Source: JAKFFN01 sp964444305 (GTDB lineage: Bacteria; Sumerlaeota; Sumerlaeia; Sumerlaeales; Sumerlaeaceae). From it: a stretch of DNA of 16,940 bases. The stretch lies in NCBI GenBank assembly GCA_964444305.1, contig CAYUGQ010000051.1, positions 1-16,940 of the forward strand, written 5' to 3'. Position numbers and translations under genes: made by a program. Shown here one piece after another: positions 7,180 through 15,653 of this stretch. Numbering within the stretch: position 1 is the stretch's first letter; every line of letters begins with the position of its first letter. Below the pieces are notes generated by a model. It was not told the origin of the DNA and made no database searches. It saw only the letters and a list, made by a program, of their open reading frames with translations.

Positions 7180-8721
7180 TTATTGTCCTGCTGCAATTCG
7201 GGACGGGCTTGTGACCAATATTGCGGCAATTTCCGGCAAAAAAGTGGACGGTAAGGAAACGCCGGAAAATGGGAGTTCTCCTGAAACCTCAAGGTGATAT
7301 TCTCCAGCCGCCAACTGGGTCTGCACGCTGCATAATTGCCACTGATCCAATTTGCTGTAACACAGATTCCACGGACCGTCCGGGGTCAGGCTGATAGTAA
7401 AGGGCTGAAGACCAGTGGTCTCGGAGCCACGGCGCACTATCAGGGTAATATCATAGGTGTCGGCCGCCGGGATTTCGATCGGGGTCCTAACGATATGGCG
7501 AATGATTTTATCATTTCCTTCTGCCTGTTCTGATATAACCCGGACATCGTCACCGGATAAAAACGCAACTGGCGCAAACAGGGTAGTTATGGTTTCCACA
7601 TCCGCTATGAAACCGGAAGTATCGCTCTCCGGGCCGTTAAGACGCAGCCAGGTTTCAAGAGACGGTTCTGCCTCATGCATTTCTTGAAGGACATTCAATG
7701 CTGCTTCCCGATTTCCGCCCTGCGTCAGGCTGTCAGCATAAAAGATGCGGATTACGGAATCGCGAGGAAACTCGGCATAAAGCTGTCGCACCCGCTGGAC
7801 GGGTGATGGTTCACCTGCTGACGCCGGAGGATTGTTGGCGGTCCGGCTTAATGCCCAGGCCAGCGCCCGCGCCACATCCATCTGGCCTCCGCCGGTTGCT
7901 GACGCCTGACTTCCTGTGATTCGCAGGCGCACATGTTTTGACTGGCCCTGGCGGTGAGACAGATCGGCCAGTACCGCGTGGTGGGCGGTTTCTCCGGAAT
8001 AAACCAAGAAAATATCTGCTGCATCAAAGTCTCCCGCCAAGGCCGCAGAAACGGTTGCCAGCGTGAGGCTTTCCCGGTTGCGGTGTCCCCGGATAAACGC
8101 ATCTCTATAAAGCCGGGCTGCAAGGACATGATTTCCCGAACGAGCCTGTTCATCTCCCACAAAACCGAGCCACGTGCCTTGCTCCACAGGGAACAGGAGT
8201 CGAAAAGGAAAGCCCAGCAAGTCCGGCGGCGACGACAGATTTCGACTTCCTGCTAATGCCACGGCCAGCGCGTTTGCGCCATTTGGCAAAGTGACATTTG
8301 ATTTCACAAAGTTCGCGGCTGCCTGCTGGCTGGCGCTTGTATTTCCCGCATGATATTCGGCTAGCGCCAGCCAGTAGTAGAGTTCATCGGGCGCATCGAC
8401 GGAGTTTGCGCCCCGGCGTCCCACCTCCACCGCCTTATCATAATGTGCCATTACCGTTAGAGCCTGTGTTTCCAGGGCGATTAACCGGGGAGAATCCTGG
8501 TTGTCATGCTGCATATCCCGCACTTTTTCCAGTGCGTGCGCGTATTGCCGCTGGTTTAATAAGTGCATCACATAGTTCCTGGAGAAAAGTCCCCAGCCGG
8601 CCCAGAGGCCGATGGCGACGAACACCATGCCCAGCCCGCCGAAAATCAGCCAGAATCGAACGATTTTTCGCCGCCTTATGGGTTCAGAAGCGTCGTCCGA
8701 AAGCGGGCCGTTATCATTCAT
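7180..8721 (-). CDS. Membrane-anchored TPR-like protein of unknown function
   Basis: A 513-residue protein. A charged N-terminus with RRRK (16-19) precedes one membrane helix (about 23-45), with the remainder likely outside the cytoplasm. Residues about 50-160 and 185-350 look like degenerate tetratricopeptide helix pairs (for example YAHALEKVRDM at 60-70, AARLYRDAFIRGH at 201-213, NREAALNVLQEM at 337-348). The C-terminal part (about 400-505) is beta-rich, with a pattern of alternating strands and WNLCYSKLDQWQLC (451-464), which could place two cysteines for a disulfide; it resembles a jelly-roll or carbohydrate-binding type domain only loosely. The ATG overlaps the helicase stop by 8 nt (ATGAATGA) and has no Shine-Dalgarno, implying translational coupling. 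I do not recognise a named family. Confidence 0.75.
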   Translation of the reverse strand: MNDNGPLSDDASEPIRRRKIVRFWLIFGGLGMVFVAIGLWAGWGLFSRNYVMHLLNQRQYAHALEKVRDMQHDNQDSPRLIALETQALTVMAHYDKAVEVGRRGANSVDAPDELYYWLALAEYHAGNTSASQQAAANFVKSNVTLPNGANALAVALAGSRNLSSPPDLLGFPFRLLFPVEQGTWLGFVGDEQARSGNHVLAARLYRDAFIRGHRNRESLTLATVSAALAGDFDAADIFLVYSGETAHHAVLADLSHRQGQSKHVRLRITGSQASATGGGQMDVARALAWALSRTANNPPASAGEPSPVQRVRQLYAEFPRDSVIRIFYADSLTQGGNREAALNVLQEMHEAEPSLETWLRLNGPESDTSGFIADVETITTLFAPVAFLSGDDVRVISEQAEGNDKIIRHIVRTPIEIPAADTYDITLIVRRGSETTGLQPFTISLTPDGPWNLCYSKLDQWQLCSVQTQLAAGEYHLEVSGELPFSGVSLPSTFLPEIAAILVTSPSRIAAGQ

Positions 8722-11503
8722 GGGAGGCCAAAATCTTGGCGGCTCTCATGGCCAGATCCAAACGCACTTTCTGGCTGGGCCTTTGTTCGTATGTTTCACT
8801 GGATGGGTCGTCGGGATAAAGCTCGTGATGATAGAAAGCGTCCGGCGTCAACAGATTGTTCTCAGATGCGGCCTGTTCAAACTCCGGCAAGACCATATCA
8901 TAGAAACTGTTTTTCCGGGTCGACTTTCCTCCGAATGCAGACAGGACCAAGTGCATCTTGCAGCGGGTCATGGCCACATAGAACACGCGACGCTCTTCCG
9001 CAAGAGCTTGTTCTTCGTCTCGCTTCTTAAAATATTCTGACAGAAAGGCCGGTTGATCACCGCTCATGTCGGCTGACAGGCGGAGCGTCATCCAATCCTT
9101 ATCTCCCGCCACTGAAGCGGATGGCCCTCCGGTTCCAGTGTTCAGATTTGGGAGATAAACTACCGGAAACTCCAAGCCCTTTGCGGCGTGGATTGTCATG
9201 ATTTTTACAGCATCGAGGGTCGCCAGTTCTGTTTCCTCTCCCCTGCCGCGTTCGCTGGCCTCTTCTCCCTGAACCCACTCCAGGAAGTCTTCGTAGCTGA
9301 TAAACTCTGCCGCCCGGGCCTGATCAAGAAGTCGATCCAGGTTTAAGACTGCCTGCTCGGCTCTATTTGATCCCCGGGCGATTAACCGCAAGCCCAGCGT
9401 ATCAATTATATATTGAACCACTATGTGTGGGGATTGGAGACCTACCATCTCCCGCGCTTTGCGCAGCGTAGTGAGGGCAAAATTCAGCCGATCGAGTTCG
9501 ACACGCTCAAGGGGGATCCACTGGTCGTCCAGTCGAAACTTCCCCTCCGCCAGCACTCGCACCGCTTTATCGTAATAGTTCCGACCTGGCGTTCGGGAAA
9601 TCTTCAGCAGCAAATCATCGGTGAACCCGACGCCGGGCGAGCGCAGATAATGAACCAAAACCAAATCCCGGTGGGGGTAAACCACCGCATTCAGGGCGGC
9701 CAGGGCGTCGGCCAGTTCAGGCTGCTTAAACATATTGTCGATGTCTTGCGTTGCTACGGGGATGCCGTGGGCCTGAAGGGCCTTTTCAAATTCAGAAAAC
9801 ACCGCCCGCCGGCGCGTTAAAATGGCGATGTCTTTCGCGGGGACTCCATTATTAATGGCTCGGGCTATGTGAGCCGCAACGAGGATAGCTTCCTGTTGGA
9901 GCCGTTCAGGAGCATTGATTTTGATTGGTTTTCCCGACTCATCTTCCGGCGGTTCGATGAATAGATACTCAACGCATCCGCTATCCTCGCCGGATTTCAT
10001 CAAATCCAGGGCTTCGAATTCGACTGACCACTGACTGTCCACTGATGACAGCACTCGTTCGAAGACCCGGTTAACCAGGCCCAACGGGTGTCGCGCTGTG
10101 CGGAAATTTGCCGTCATGCTGACCTCACCACGGCATCCATTCCACTCATCGTTGCATCGGGTGATCAGGTCTTGAACCTGGGAGAACAGGCGCACGTTGG
10201 CGTCGCGAAAACCATAAACGCCCTGTTTTCGATCGCCCACTACAAAAAGCCGGTTTGGCAGCGCGTCGCCGGATTCATCCACACAAATAGAACGGAGGAT
10301 GTTCCATTGCTGTTCGCTGGTGTCTTGAAATTCGTCGAGGATTAAATACTTATATCGCTCGCGAAGCTGGTGGGCCACAGGAGGATTCTCTTCCAGCATC
10401 CGTTCGGTAAGAACTTCTAGGTCGGCGTAATCCAGCAATTGGGCGTCGTCTTCGGTCTCTCCCCCGCCTCGCAGCTTACTGTAGGCTTCTACCGCATGAA
10501 GAAACAGGCGCGCCAGATGGCGGGACAAATCGAGGTCTTCCCGATCTTCCATCCCAAGACTCCTGATGGCCGCCTGCATGTGATCTTTGGCCATACTTTC
10601 CATTTGGTCCCGGATGTCGTCTTCAGCCCCGACGCCGGCCTCTTTAAAGGGCGCGACCCGACATTTGCCTGCTTTGGTCAGTGCAGTCGCCACAAAATGC
10701 TGAATCGATTCGTCAAAGCGTTCCCAGTCCTCTGCCGGGTCATCCGGCCAGTTGGTCAATATCTGTGTAGCCAGACTTTGTAGAGATCCGGGCAGGCAGA
10801 TTCTTTCCAGTTTCCTTAGAACAGGTTTCCAGTTTGAAGCCAGAATCTGTTTTACGCGCAGACCATATTGACGGTGGAGCTCGCCCAAATCTTCGAACAG
10901 GTCGTCCACAGTGGAATCCAGGTATCGACGGGCAGGGCTCAGGTAGTTTGCCCGCCAGGCCAGCATCTGGGCGAGCAACCCCTGTAATTTCATGGGCGAC
11001 ATGACGTTAAGAAGGGCGAGAAGCGCTTTATACATATCGCTTCCTGTATCGGCTGTGGCGAAGGCCACCGTCTCGCGGGCCGCATCAGTACGAAGAGTGC
11101 TCTCCCGGGCACCTTCGACGATCCCGAAATCGGGGTTAAGGTGAGCATCAAAAGCAAATTCACGCAGCACACGCCCGCAAAATGTATGGATAGTGCCGAT
11201 CGGAGCCGCACCTACTGTTGCGCGGATATGCTTGAGACGGGCTCGCCTGTCGGGGGAAAGATCTGGTTTTTCCAGCTCACCAAGAACGCGTAGGACGATA
11301 CGGGATTTCAGCTCCGCCGCCGCTTTGCGTGTAAACGTAATGGCTACGACAGCCTCCACGGGCCATGACGGGTTTTCGTCGACTAGAAGGCGAAAATACT
11401 TTTCTACGAGCACGCGGGTTTTTCCGGAACCGGCTCCGGCTGACACGATGACATTTCCCGGGAAGTCCAGGGCACGCTGTTGATCTTCTGTATAGTTAAA
11501 CAT
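8714..11503 (-). CDS. UvrD/AddA-like superfamily 1 DNA helicase, no C-terminal nuclease domain
   Basis: An ATP-dependent 3'-5' DNA helicase, 929 residues from the ATG at 11503. Motifs in this numbering: NYTEDQQRAL (3-12), Walker A SAGAGSGKT (21-29), ITFTRKAAAELKSRI (55-69), GTIHTFCGRVLREFAF (103-118), Walker B LDEFQDT (389-395), GDRKQGVYGFRDAN (423-436), TIHAAKGLEFPVVYLP (770-785) and EERRVFYVAMTR (836-847). The Ia and GTIHTFC segments are like AddA/RecB, which act in double-strand-break repair. AddA and RecB are usually about 1,150-1,250 residues with a C-terminal RecB-type nuclease; this protein ends about 80 residues after motif VI, with no nuclease motif, and no addB is nearby. An in-frame TTG at 11524 would add 7 residues; the ATG matches the usual N-terminus better. 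It begins the run ending in rnc. Confidence 0.9.
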   Translation of the reverse strand: MFNYTEDQQRALDFPGNVIVSAGAGSGKTRVLVEKYFRLLVDENPSWPVEAVVAITFTRKAAAELKSRIVLRVLGELEKPDLSPDRRARLKHIRATVGAAPIGTIHTFCGRVLREFAFDAHLNPDFGIVEGARESTLRTDAARETVAFATADTGSDMYKALLALLNVMSPMKLQGLLAQMLAWRANYLSPARRYLDSTVDDLFEDLGELHRQYGLRVKQILASNWKPVLRKLERICLPGSLQSLATQILTNWPDDPAEDWERFDESIQHFVATALTKAGKCRVAPFKEAGVGAEDDIRDQMESMAKDHMQAAIRSLGMEDREDLDLSRHLARLFLHAVEAYSKLRGGGETEDDAQLLDYADLEVLTERMLEENPPVAHQLRERYKYLILDEFQDTSEQQWNILRSICVDESGDALPNRLFVVGDRKQGVYGFRDANVRLFSQVQDLITRCNDEWNGCRGEVSMTANFRTARHPLGLVNRVFERVLSSVDSQWSVEFEALDLMKSGEDSGCVEYLFIEPPEDESGKPIKINAPERLQQEAILVAAHIARAINNGVPAKDIAILTRRRAVFSEFEKALQAHGIPVATQDIDNMFKQPELADALAALNAVVYPHRDLVLVHYLRSPGVGFTDDLLLKISRTPGRNYYDKAVRVLAEGKFRLDDQWIPLERVELDRLNFALTTLRKAREMVGLQSPHIVVQYIIDTLGLRLIARGSNRAEQAVLNLDRLLDQARAAEFISYEDFLEWVQGEEASERGRGEETELATLDAVKIMTIHAAKGLEFPVVYLPNLNTGTGGPSASVAGDKDWMTLRLSADMSGDQPAFLSEYFKKRDEEQALAEERRVFYVAMTRCKMHLVLSAFGGKSTRKNSFYDMVLPEFEQAASENNLLTPDAFYHHELYPDDPSSETYEQRPSQKVRLDLAMRAAKILASHE

Positions 11504-11667
11504 TACCTCAAACTTCCCATGCAAACCGGCTGCATATCAAGACAAGAATGCGGTGGAAATCCCATCTTCATCGTAATCGGATCATTCAGACAGCGGAACA
11601 AAACCCCGGAGTTTCATGTAAAAATCAATGTTGCACCAGCCGATGCCGGGGCGCTGGAGCTGTCTAA

Positions 11668-13761
11668 ATGCCAAAGGAGTCGCTGTATTTCATGCGCTAT
11701 CCCGCTATAGCTTTAGTATCATTCCTGATTTTCTCAACTTTTAATGTGGCGGCCCAGGATTCAAGTCCGGTCCAGGTTGACCGGGCAGCGACAGACGCTG
11801 CCAAACGCACCGCGCGAACTTCTCCCGCAGCGTCATCTGAGAATGCGGCGCCGGTTGCCCGTGTTGCTCCGAGTCCGTCTTCCGCCAGTGAAGGTTCGGT
11901 ATTTACCAGTTCAGAAGTGATTCCGGTGGCGAAATGGAATGGCGGGGAACTGACCAATCGGGAGGTCAGCGCCACCCTGGCCATCCGCAGACCAGCCAAT
12001 ATTCGTATTACCGGTCCGGAGCATTTTGCCACCTTGGGCCGCTCCCAGCAGGTGGAGACCGTCAAACAGCTTGTCTATGAGCGGGTTCTGTATCAGAAGG
12101 CCAAAGAAGCCGGGATCGACGAAAACCATCCCGAAGTCGCGGCGAAAATCCAGGCACAGGAAGAAGACATTCTTAACCGGCTCTATTTTGCGGAGATTAT
12201 CACCCCGGAGATTGAGCGCCTGACCGAACAGGTGGCTCAGGATTATTATCAGAAAAATAAGCATGAGATGTTTACTCAGCCTGCAAGAGACGTCGCGCGG
12301 GCGCTACACGTAAGCACCTATGAAATGGTTACGGTGGAAGAAGGCGACACCCTTCAAGGTCTTGCGGAATCGATCTCGGGCGACTCCTCGGCGGCGGAAC
12401 GAATCCTGTCTGGAAATGAACCGTACTACCTTCGTCAGACCCCTACAGAACTGCAGGACCGGGTTCTTTCCTCTCCCCTGCAGGCTGGTGAAGTGGTTTT
12501 TGTTCCTTTTGGCGATGACCGTATCGCGTCTGCCACGGCCTTTGCTGAGAACCTGCGCCGCGAGATTCTGGCTGGAAAGACAATCGACGAGCTGGCCACC
12601 AGCGCGGATGACTACGTCGTTTCTGCCACGCCGCCCCTGCAGATTTCTGCTGATCTCCCCTACCATGATGAATTGATTAAAGCGGCCGAACGCCTGAAGG
12701 AAACCAGCGTGACGGAGGTCGTCCGCACGGCTTCCGGTCTTAATATCCTTATCCTTCAGGATCGCGAAACTACTGAAACTATTCCCTATGAAACCGTGCG
12801 CGAATACATCCTGCAGCAGATTCAGTCTGATGGTTCGCACCAGCGAGAGGCGGTTGAGAAAGCTCGAGAACGGACTCTTGATCAGCTTTGGAGCAAATAT
12901 AACCTTCAGATTAACACTGAAGCCATTAGTCGGCCGAACTACCTGGGTTCAGATCCGTTGTCGACTTCTACAATTATCGTTCACACGGACGGCTTTGAAT
13001 ACAATCTGGCGCAATACCTTTCCGATTTGCGTTTAACGGGAAAAGACTGGAGTCAGCTTACGCGCCAGGAACGCCTGGATATTCTCCAGATGGCGCCGTC
13101 TATTGTCTCATTTCTCGCAGTAACGGAATCCAAAGCTCAGGGGCTGGACAAGACAGAAGAGTATCAGGAGACCTTAGACGGGATCGCCATATCAGAAATT
13201 GTGGCGGTGTATCAGAAAACGAAAAATCCGACGGCAAACCAGGTTACGACGGAAGATCTGCGGGCGTATTATAATGACAATCTCGACAAATACACCAGTC
13301 CCGCCCAGGTGACTATTCGCGAAATTACGAAGCGGATTAACCTGACTCTGCCCCCTTCTCAGAAGGCTCAGGCTATTGAAGAAGCTACTGAGTCTCTCAA
13401 CGAAATCCGCTCCCGGATCAACACACTGGATGATTTTATCAACCTGGCGCGCCGGGAAAGTGAGTCGATTTCCACCCGCAGCCGTGGCGGCCTGCTCGGC
13501 AATGTCAGCGATGATTTTCGCGGCAATGCTTTCAAAAATCAGTTAAAGCATCTGGAACCTGGTCAGGTTTCTGAACCTTTCATGTACGGCAGCGAGGTGA
13601 TGATCGTACGAATGGATTCTCGTATACCTCCAACCGTTCCTCCGTTTGAGAGCGTCCGTCGTCAGGTGACTTTGGATTATGGTCAGACCATGCCTGCTGT
13701 CCGTCGTGAGCAGGAGCGGGATCGTACTCTGAATGAAGCCGGATTCGAACTGCTCTTTTAA
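11668..13761 (+). CDS. SurA-like periplasmic peptidyl-prolyl isomerase with two parvulin domains and a LysM-like insert
   Basis: A 697-residue exported protein. The signal peptide is hydrophobic at about 11-28 and ends VAAQ-D (27-31), followed by an Ala/Ser/Pro-rich linker (about 35-80). A SurA-type N-terminal region starts at VAKWNGGELTNREV (87-100). Parvulin domain 1 begins RALHVSTYE (211-219), is interrupted by a LysM-like segment (about 220-281: VEEGDTLQGLAESI, then SGN, then PLQAGEVVFVP), and resumes at about 285-366. It lacks the usual GG[DL]LG motif and may be inactive. Parvulin domain 2 spans about 545-650 with RGGLLG (606-611) and GQVSEPF (632-638). It probably helps fold envelope or outer-membrane proteins. 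The ATG at 11668 has GGAG 8 nt upstream; an ATG at 11692 gives a shorter signal peptide. It diverges from the helicase gene across 164 bp and ends before a strong terminator. Confidence 0.85.
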   Translation: MPKESLYFMRYPAIALVSFLIFSTFNVAAQDSSPVQVDRAATDAAKRTARTSPAASSENAAPVARVAPSPSSASEGSVFTSSEVIPVAKWNGGELTNREVSATLAIRRPANIRITGPEHFATLGRSQQVETVKQLVYERVLYQKAKEAGIDENHPEVAAKIQAQEEDILNRLYFAEIITPEIERLTEQVAQDYYQKNKHEMFTQPARDVARALHVSTYEMVTVEEGDTLQGLAESISGDSSAAERILSGNEPYYLRQTPTELQDRVLSSPLQAGEVVFVPFGDDRIASATAFAENLRREILAGKTIDELATSADDYVVSATPPLQISADLPYHDELIKAAERLKETSVTEVVRTASGLNILILQDRETTETIPYETVREYILQQIQSDGSHQREAVEKARERTLDQLWSKYNLQINTEAISRPNYLGSDPLSTSTIIVHTDGFEYNLAQYLSDLRLTGKDWSQLTRQERLDILQMAPSIVSFLAVTESKAQGLDKTEEYQETLDGIAISEIVAVYQKTKNPTANQVTTEDLRAYYNDNLDKYTSPAQVTIREITKRINLTLPPSQKAQAIEEATESLNEIRSRINTLDDFINLARRESESISTRSRGGLLGNVSDDFRGNAFKNQLKHLEPGQVSEPFMYGSEVMIVRMDSRIPPTVPPFESVRRQVTLDYGQTMPAVRREQERDRTLNEAGFELLF

Positions 13762-13784
13762 TCGACTCCAGTAGCACAAAAACA

Positions 13785-13821
13785 AAAAGACCGCCGGATG
13801 CGTCCAATCCGGCGGTCTTTT
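13785..13821. terminator. Bidirectional Rho-independent terminator
   Basis: A perfect 15-bp stem (13785-13799 with 13807-13821) with core GACCGCCGGAT and a 7-nt loop. On the plus strand the stem ends in TTTTGTTTT, terminating the parvulin gene 23 bp upstream; on the minus strand it ends in TTTTTGTTTTTG, terminating the phosphodiester glycosidase gene whose stop is 33 bp away. The A-rich and T-rich arms make it work in both directions. Confidence 0.93.
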
Positions 13822-13853
13822 GTTTTCATCTTAACTCAGCTTTGGCAGCAGAA

Positions 13854-15638
13854 TCAGTACAGCTCCCAGTTTTCTACGTTTGCGTCAGGTACATACTCAA
13901 ACCAGACCGGGCCAGCATACATGTTTCCGCTGAGGTCGATATTCTCGTTGCTGATCTCAACGCCCTGATCACTCTGCCCGGCATCAAACTCAAAGGCCAC
14001 GGGATCCAGCATAATCCACTGATCGGCATTTTGTGTCTGGTCGATCTGGTACACTTCTACGCCGCCGCGGTGCCTGATCTTATAGGTTATTGGGCTACGA
14101 CGCAAATTAGCTGCGGGCCAGGCCACATGCACCCGATAATGACCGCGATCGGGGAAGTTAGGTCTGTAGCTGGCGGACTTCGCTCCGGCAACCGAACGAT
14201 ATGTGCTGCCATAGCGAACCCCCAGCCCTGGCGTCGCACCGTCGACAGCAACGGGAACATTTGAGTCGGCCATTCCCTGGTCTGAATACCAGGCAACATT
14301 ATGGCCACCGGACCGGGTTTCGATCATAATATCGTCCGAATCTCCACTCACAACCATGGAGATTGGCAGCCGCTCGTCCCCTGGTCCAAAGCGCGACGTG
14401 TCATCCAAGGTTAGCTGGAAATGTTCGGATACGGATCCGGTCGCAGGCAGACTCGGGCCTGTAACCTGAAAGCTCGCTATAATGCTCTGGCCGGGGTTAA
14501 CCGTTGTGTTGGCCGGCAAACGCCACGGGGTGTGGTCATTGATCCAGGACTGAGGGACATGAAAGCGGCTCGGTGTGAATGCTGGCCGTGCGGTGGTAAT
14601 GGACACCCGCTCGTTATTCCACGGCAGCTCGCCGATGTTTGTCAGGCGAACTGATACGATGCCGACCTGACCCTTTTCCAGCCTATTGGGAACGGACGTC
14701 ACCTGGGTTCGCGCGTCATAAGCTAATGGATCAGGCATGGGTGCAATTACGCCAATACCATTCGTAACCGACCGTTCCCCTGCATGGTCCCATTGCTGGT
14801 TATCAGATGGGAAGTTGACGATCCCAACATTTGGTTCGCCTCGGGCATACATTGCAGTAGAGCCGCCGCCATCCAGACTGAATGCCGTGGTGCTGCCAAG
14901 GGCCTGCATCACCTGGGCCATTTCTTCACAGGTCAATCCAACGGACTTCCCCGCATGGCGACCGTCACCGGTTACAAGAAGTAAAATATTGCCCGGCTTC
15001 ATTCCCACCATTGTGCGGGGGTGTCTGGCAGTGCAGTGACTGGTAATGCTTCCGTACTGGGCCTCGGCAAGTTGTCCATCACGCACCAGCAACGGTCCGT
15101 TCACCATCACATCGGTATACTGGTTGTTAATCGTGCGCCAGTTAGCCGGAGCTCCTCCGGCCCCGCCGCTGTTGACAGGCCGCGGCAAAACAGCCGCAGC
15201 ATTGGTATTGCGGTTAAAGGCCAGACCGCCCTGATATCCCCAGTTTGACCAGGTATCGGCCGGTGGAATCTCGTTACTGTTTACACGCACATAAGTTGCG
15301 TGACCCCCTGTGCGATAAAAGGTACCGTTTATTCCAGCGGCTACACCGGATAAATCTACCTGCATCAAGACGCTTGTCCTCGCGAGGGAGTTCGTGCGAT
15401 TTGCCAGAGCCAGTCTAACTCCCGGCTCGTTCAGATCGGCCTCGATAACCGAAATATTCTGGGGACCGGTAAACAACTGGTCAAAGTGATAAGACTTCCA
15501 GGTTACCCCCTTGCCCACCGGACGACTGAACCAGTCAGCCTCTGCAATTTTCTGGGCAACAGATTGGGCACCAATTGAGATTGGCGCCAATAACAACAGC
15601 AGTACGCACAGGTACCGCTTTACAACAACATACAACAT
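13854..15638 (-). CDS. Secreted multidomain phosphodiester glycosidase (NAGPA domain, Ig-like domain, golvesin-like C-terminus)
   Basis: A 594-residue exported protein with a clear signal peptide (VVVKRYLCVLLLLLAPISIG at 4-23, cleavage near AQS). The NAGPA-type catalytic domain covers about 93-298: GINGTFY (102-108), ARHPRTMVGM (204-213), VTGDGRH (222-228), SLDGGGSTAM (254-263) and ERSVTNGIGV (288-297). About 305-435 is a beta-sandwich resembling the NBR1/FW Ig-like pattern (VRLTNIGELPWNN, 330-342). About 437-583 matches the golvesin C-terminal / xanthan-lyase-like pattern (GHYRVHVAWP 499-508, YKIRHRGGVEVYQIDQ 519-534, QWIMLDPVAFEF 540-551). It probably acts on extracellular or envelope glycans. 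The frame is open to 15722, but the ATG at 15638 has GGAAGAA about 9 nt upstream and starts the signal peptide. It follows the alcohol dehydrogenase gene by 61 bp. Confidence 0.88.
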   Translation of the reverse strand: MLYVVVKRYLCVLLLLLAPISIGAQSVAQKIAEADWFSRPVGKGVTWKSYHFDQLFTGPQNISVIEADLNEPGVRLALANRTNSLARTSVLMQVDLSGVAAGINGTFYRTGGHATYVRVNSNEIPPADTWSNWGYQGGLAFNRNTNAAAVLPRPVNSGGAGGAPANWRTINNQYTDVMVNGPLLVRDGQLAEAQYGSITSHCTARHPRTMVGMKPGNILLLVTGDGRHAGKSVGLTCEEMAQVMQALGSTTAFSLDGGGSTAMYARGEPNVGIVNFPSDNQQWDHAGERSVTNGIGVIAPMPDPLAYDARTQVTSVPNRLEKGQVGIVSVRLTNIGELPWNNERVSITTARPAFTPSRFHVPQSWINDHTPWRLPANTTVNPGQSIIASFQVTGPSLPATGSVSEHFQLTLDDTSRFGPGDERLPISMVVSGDSDDIMIETRSGGHNVAWYSDQGMADSNVPVAVDGATPGLGVRYGSTYRSVAGAKSASYRPNFPDRGHYRVHVAWPAANLRRSPITYKIRHRGGVEVYQIDQTQNADQWIMLDPVAFEFDAGQSDQGVEISNENIDLSGNMYAGPVWFEYVPDANVENWELY

Positions 15639-15653
15639 AAAAACGGATTCTTC

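Noticed and set aside
8298..8819. 173-codon plus-strand frame over the TPR-like and helicase genes
   Set aside because: It is Arg/Pro-rich and antisense to two supported genes, typical of a shadow frame.
8714..11503. A defence system built around the UvrD-like helicase
   Set aside because: There is no accompanying nuclease, reverse transcriptase, ATPase sensor or other typical defence partner; the neighbours are housekeeping or envelope genes.
11480..11710. 76-codon plus-strand frame in the divergent gap between the helicase and parvulin genes
   Set aside because: It overlaps the starts of both real genes, has no ribosome site at its start, and the peptide looks random. The 164-bp gap more likely holds the two divergent promoters, though I cannot pick convincing -35/-10 pairs.
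12304..12840. 178-codon minus-strand open frame inside the parvulin gene
   Set aside because: It lies wholly antisense to a gene with clear domains and shows no family features.
13772..13834. The long inverted repeat considered as an insertion-sequence end or CRISPR-like repeat
   Set aside because: It occurs once, has A and T tracts on its arms, and sits between two convergent stops, so it is a terminator.
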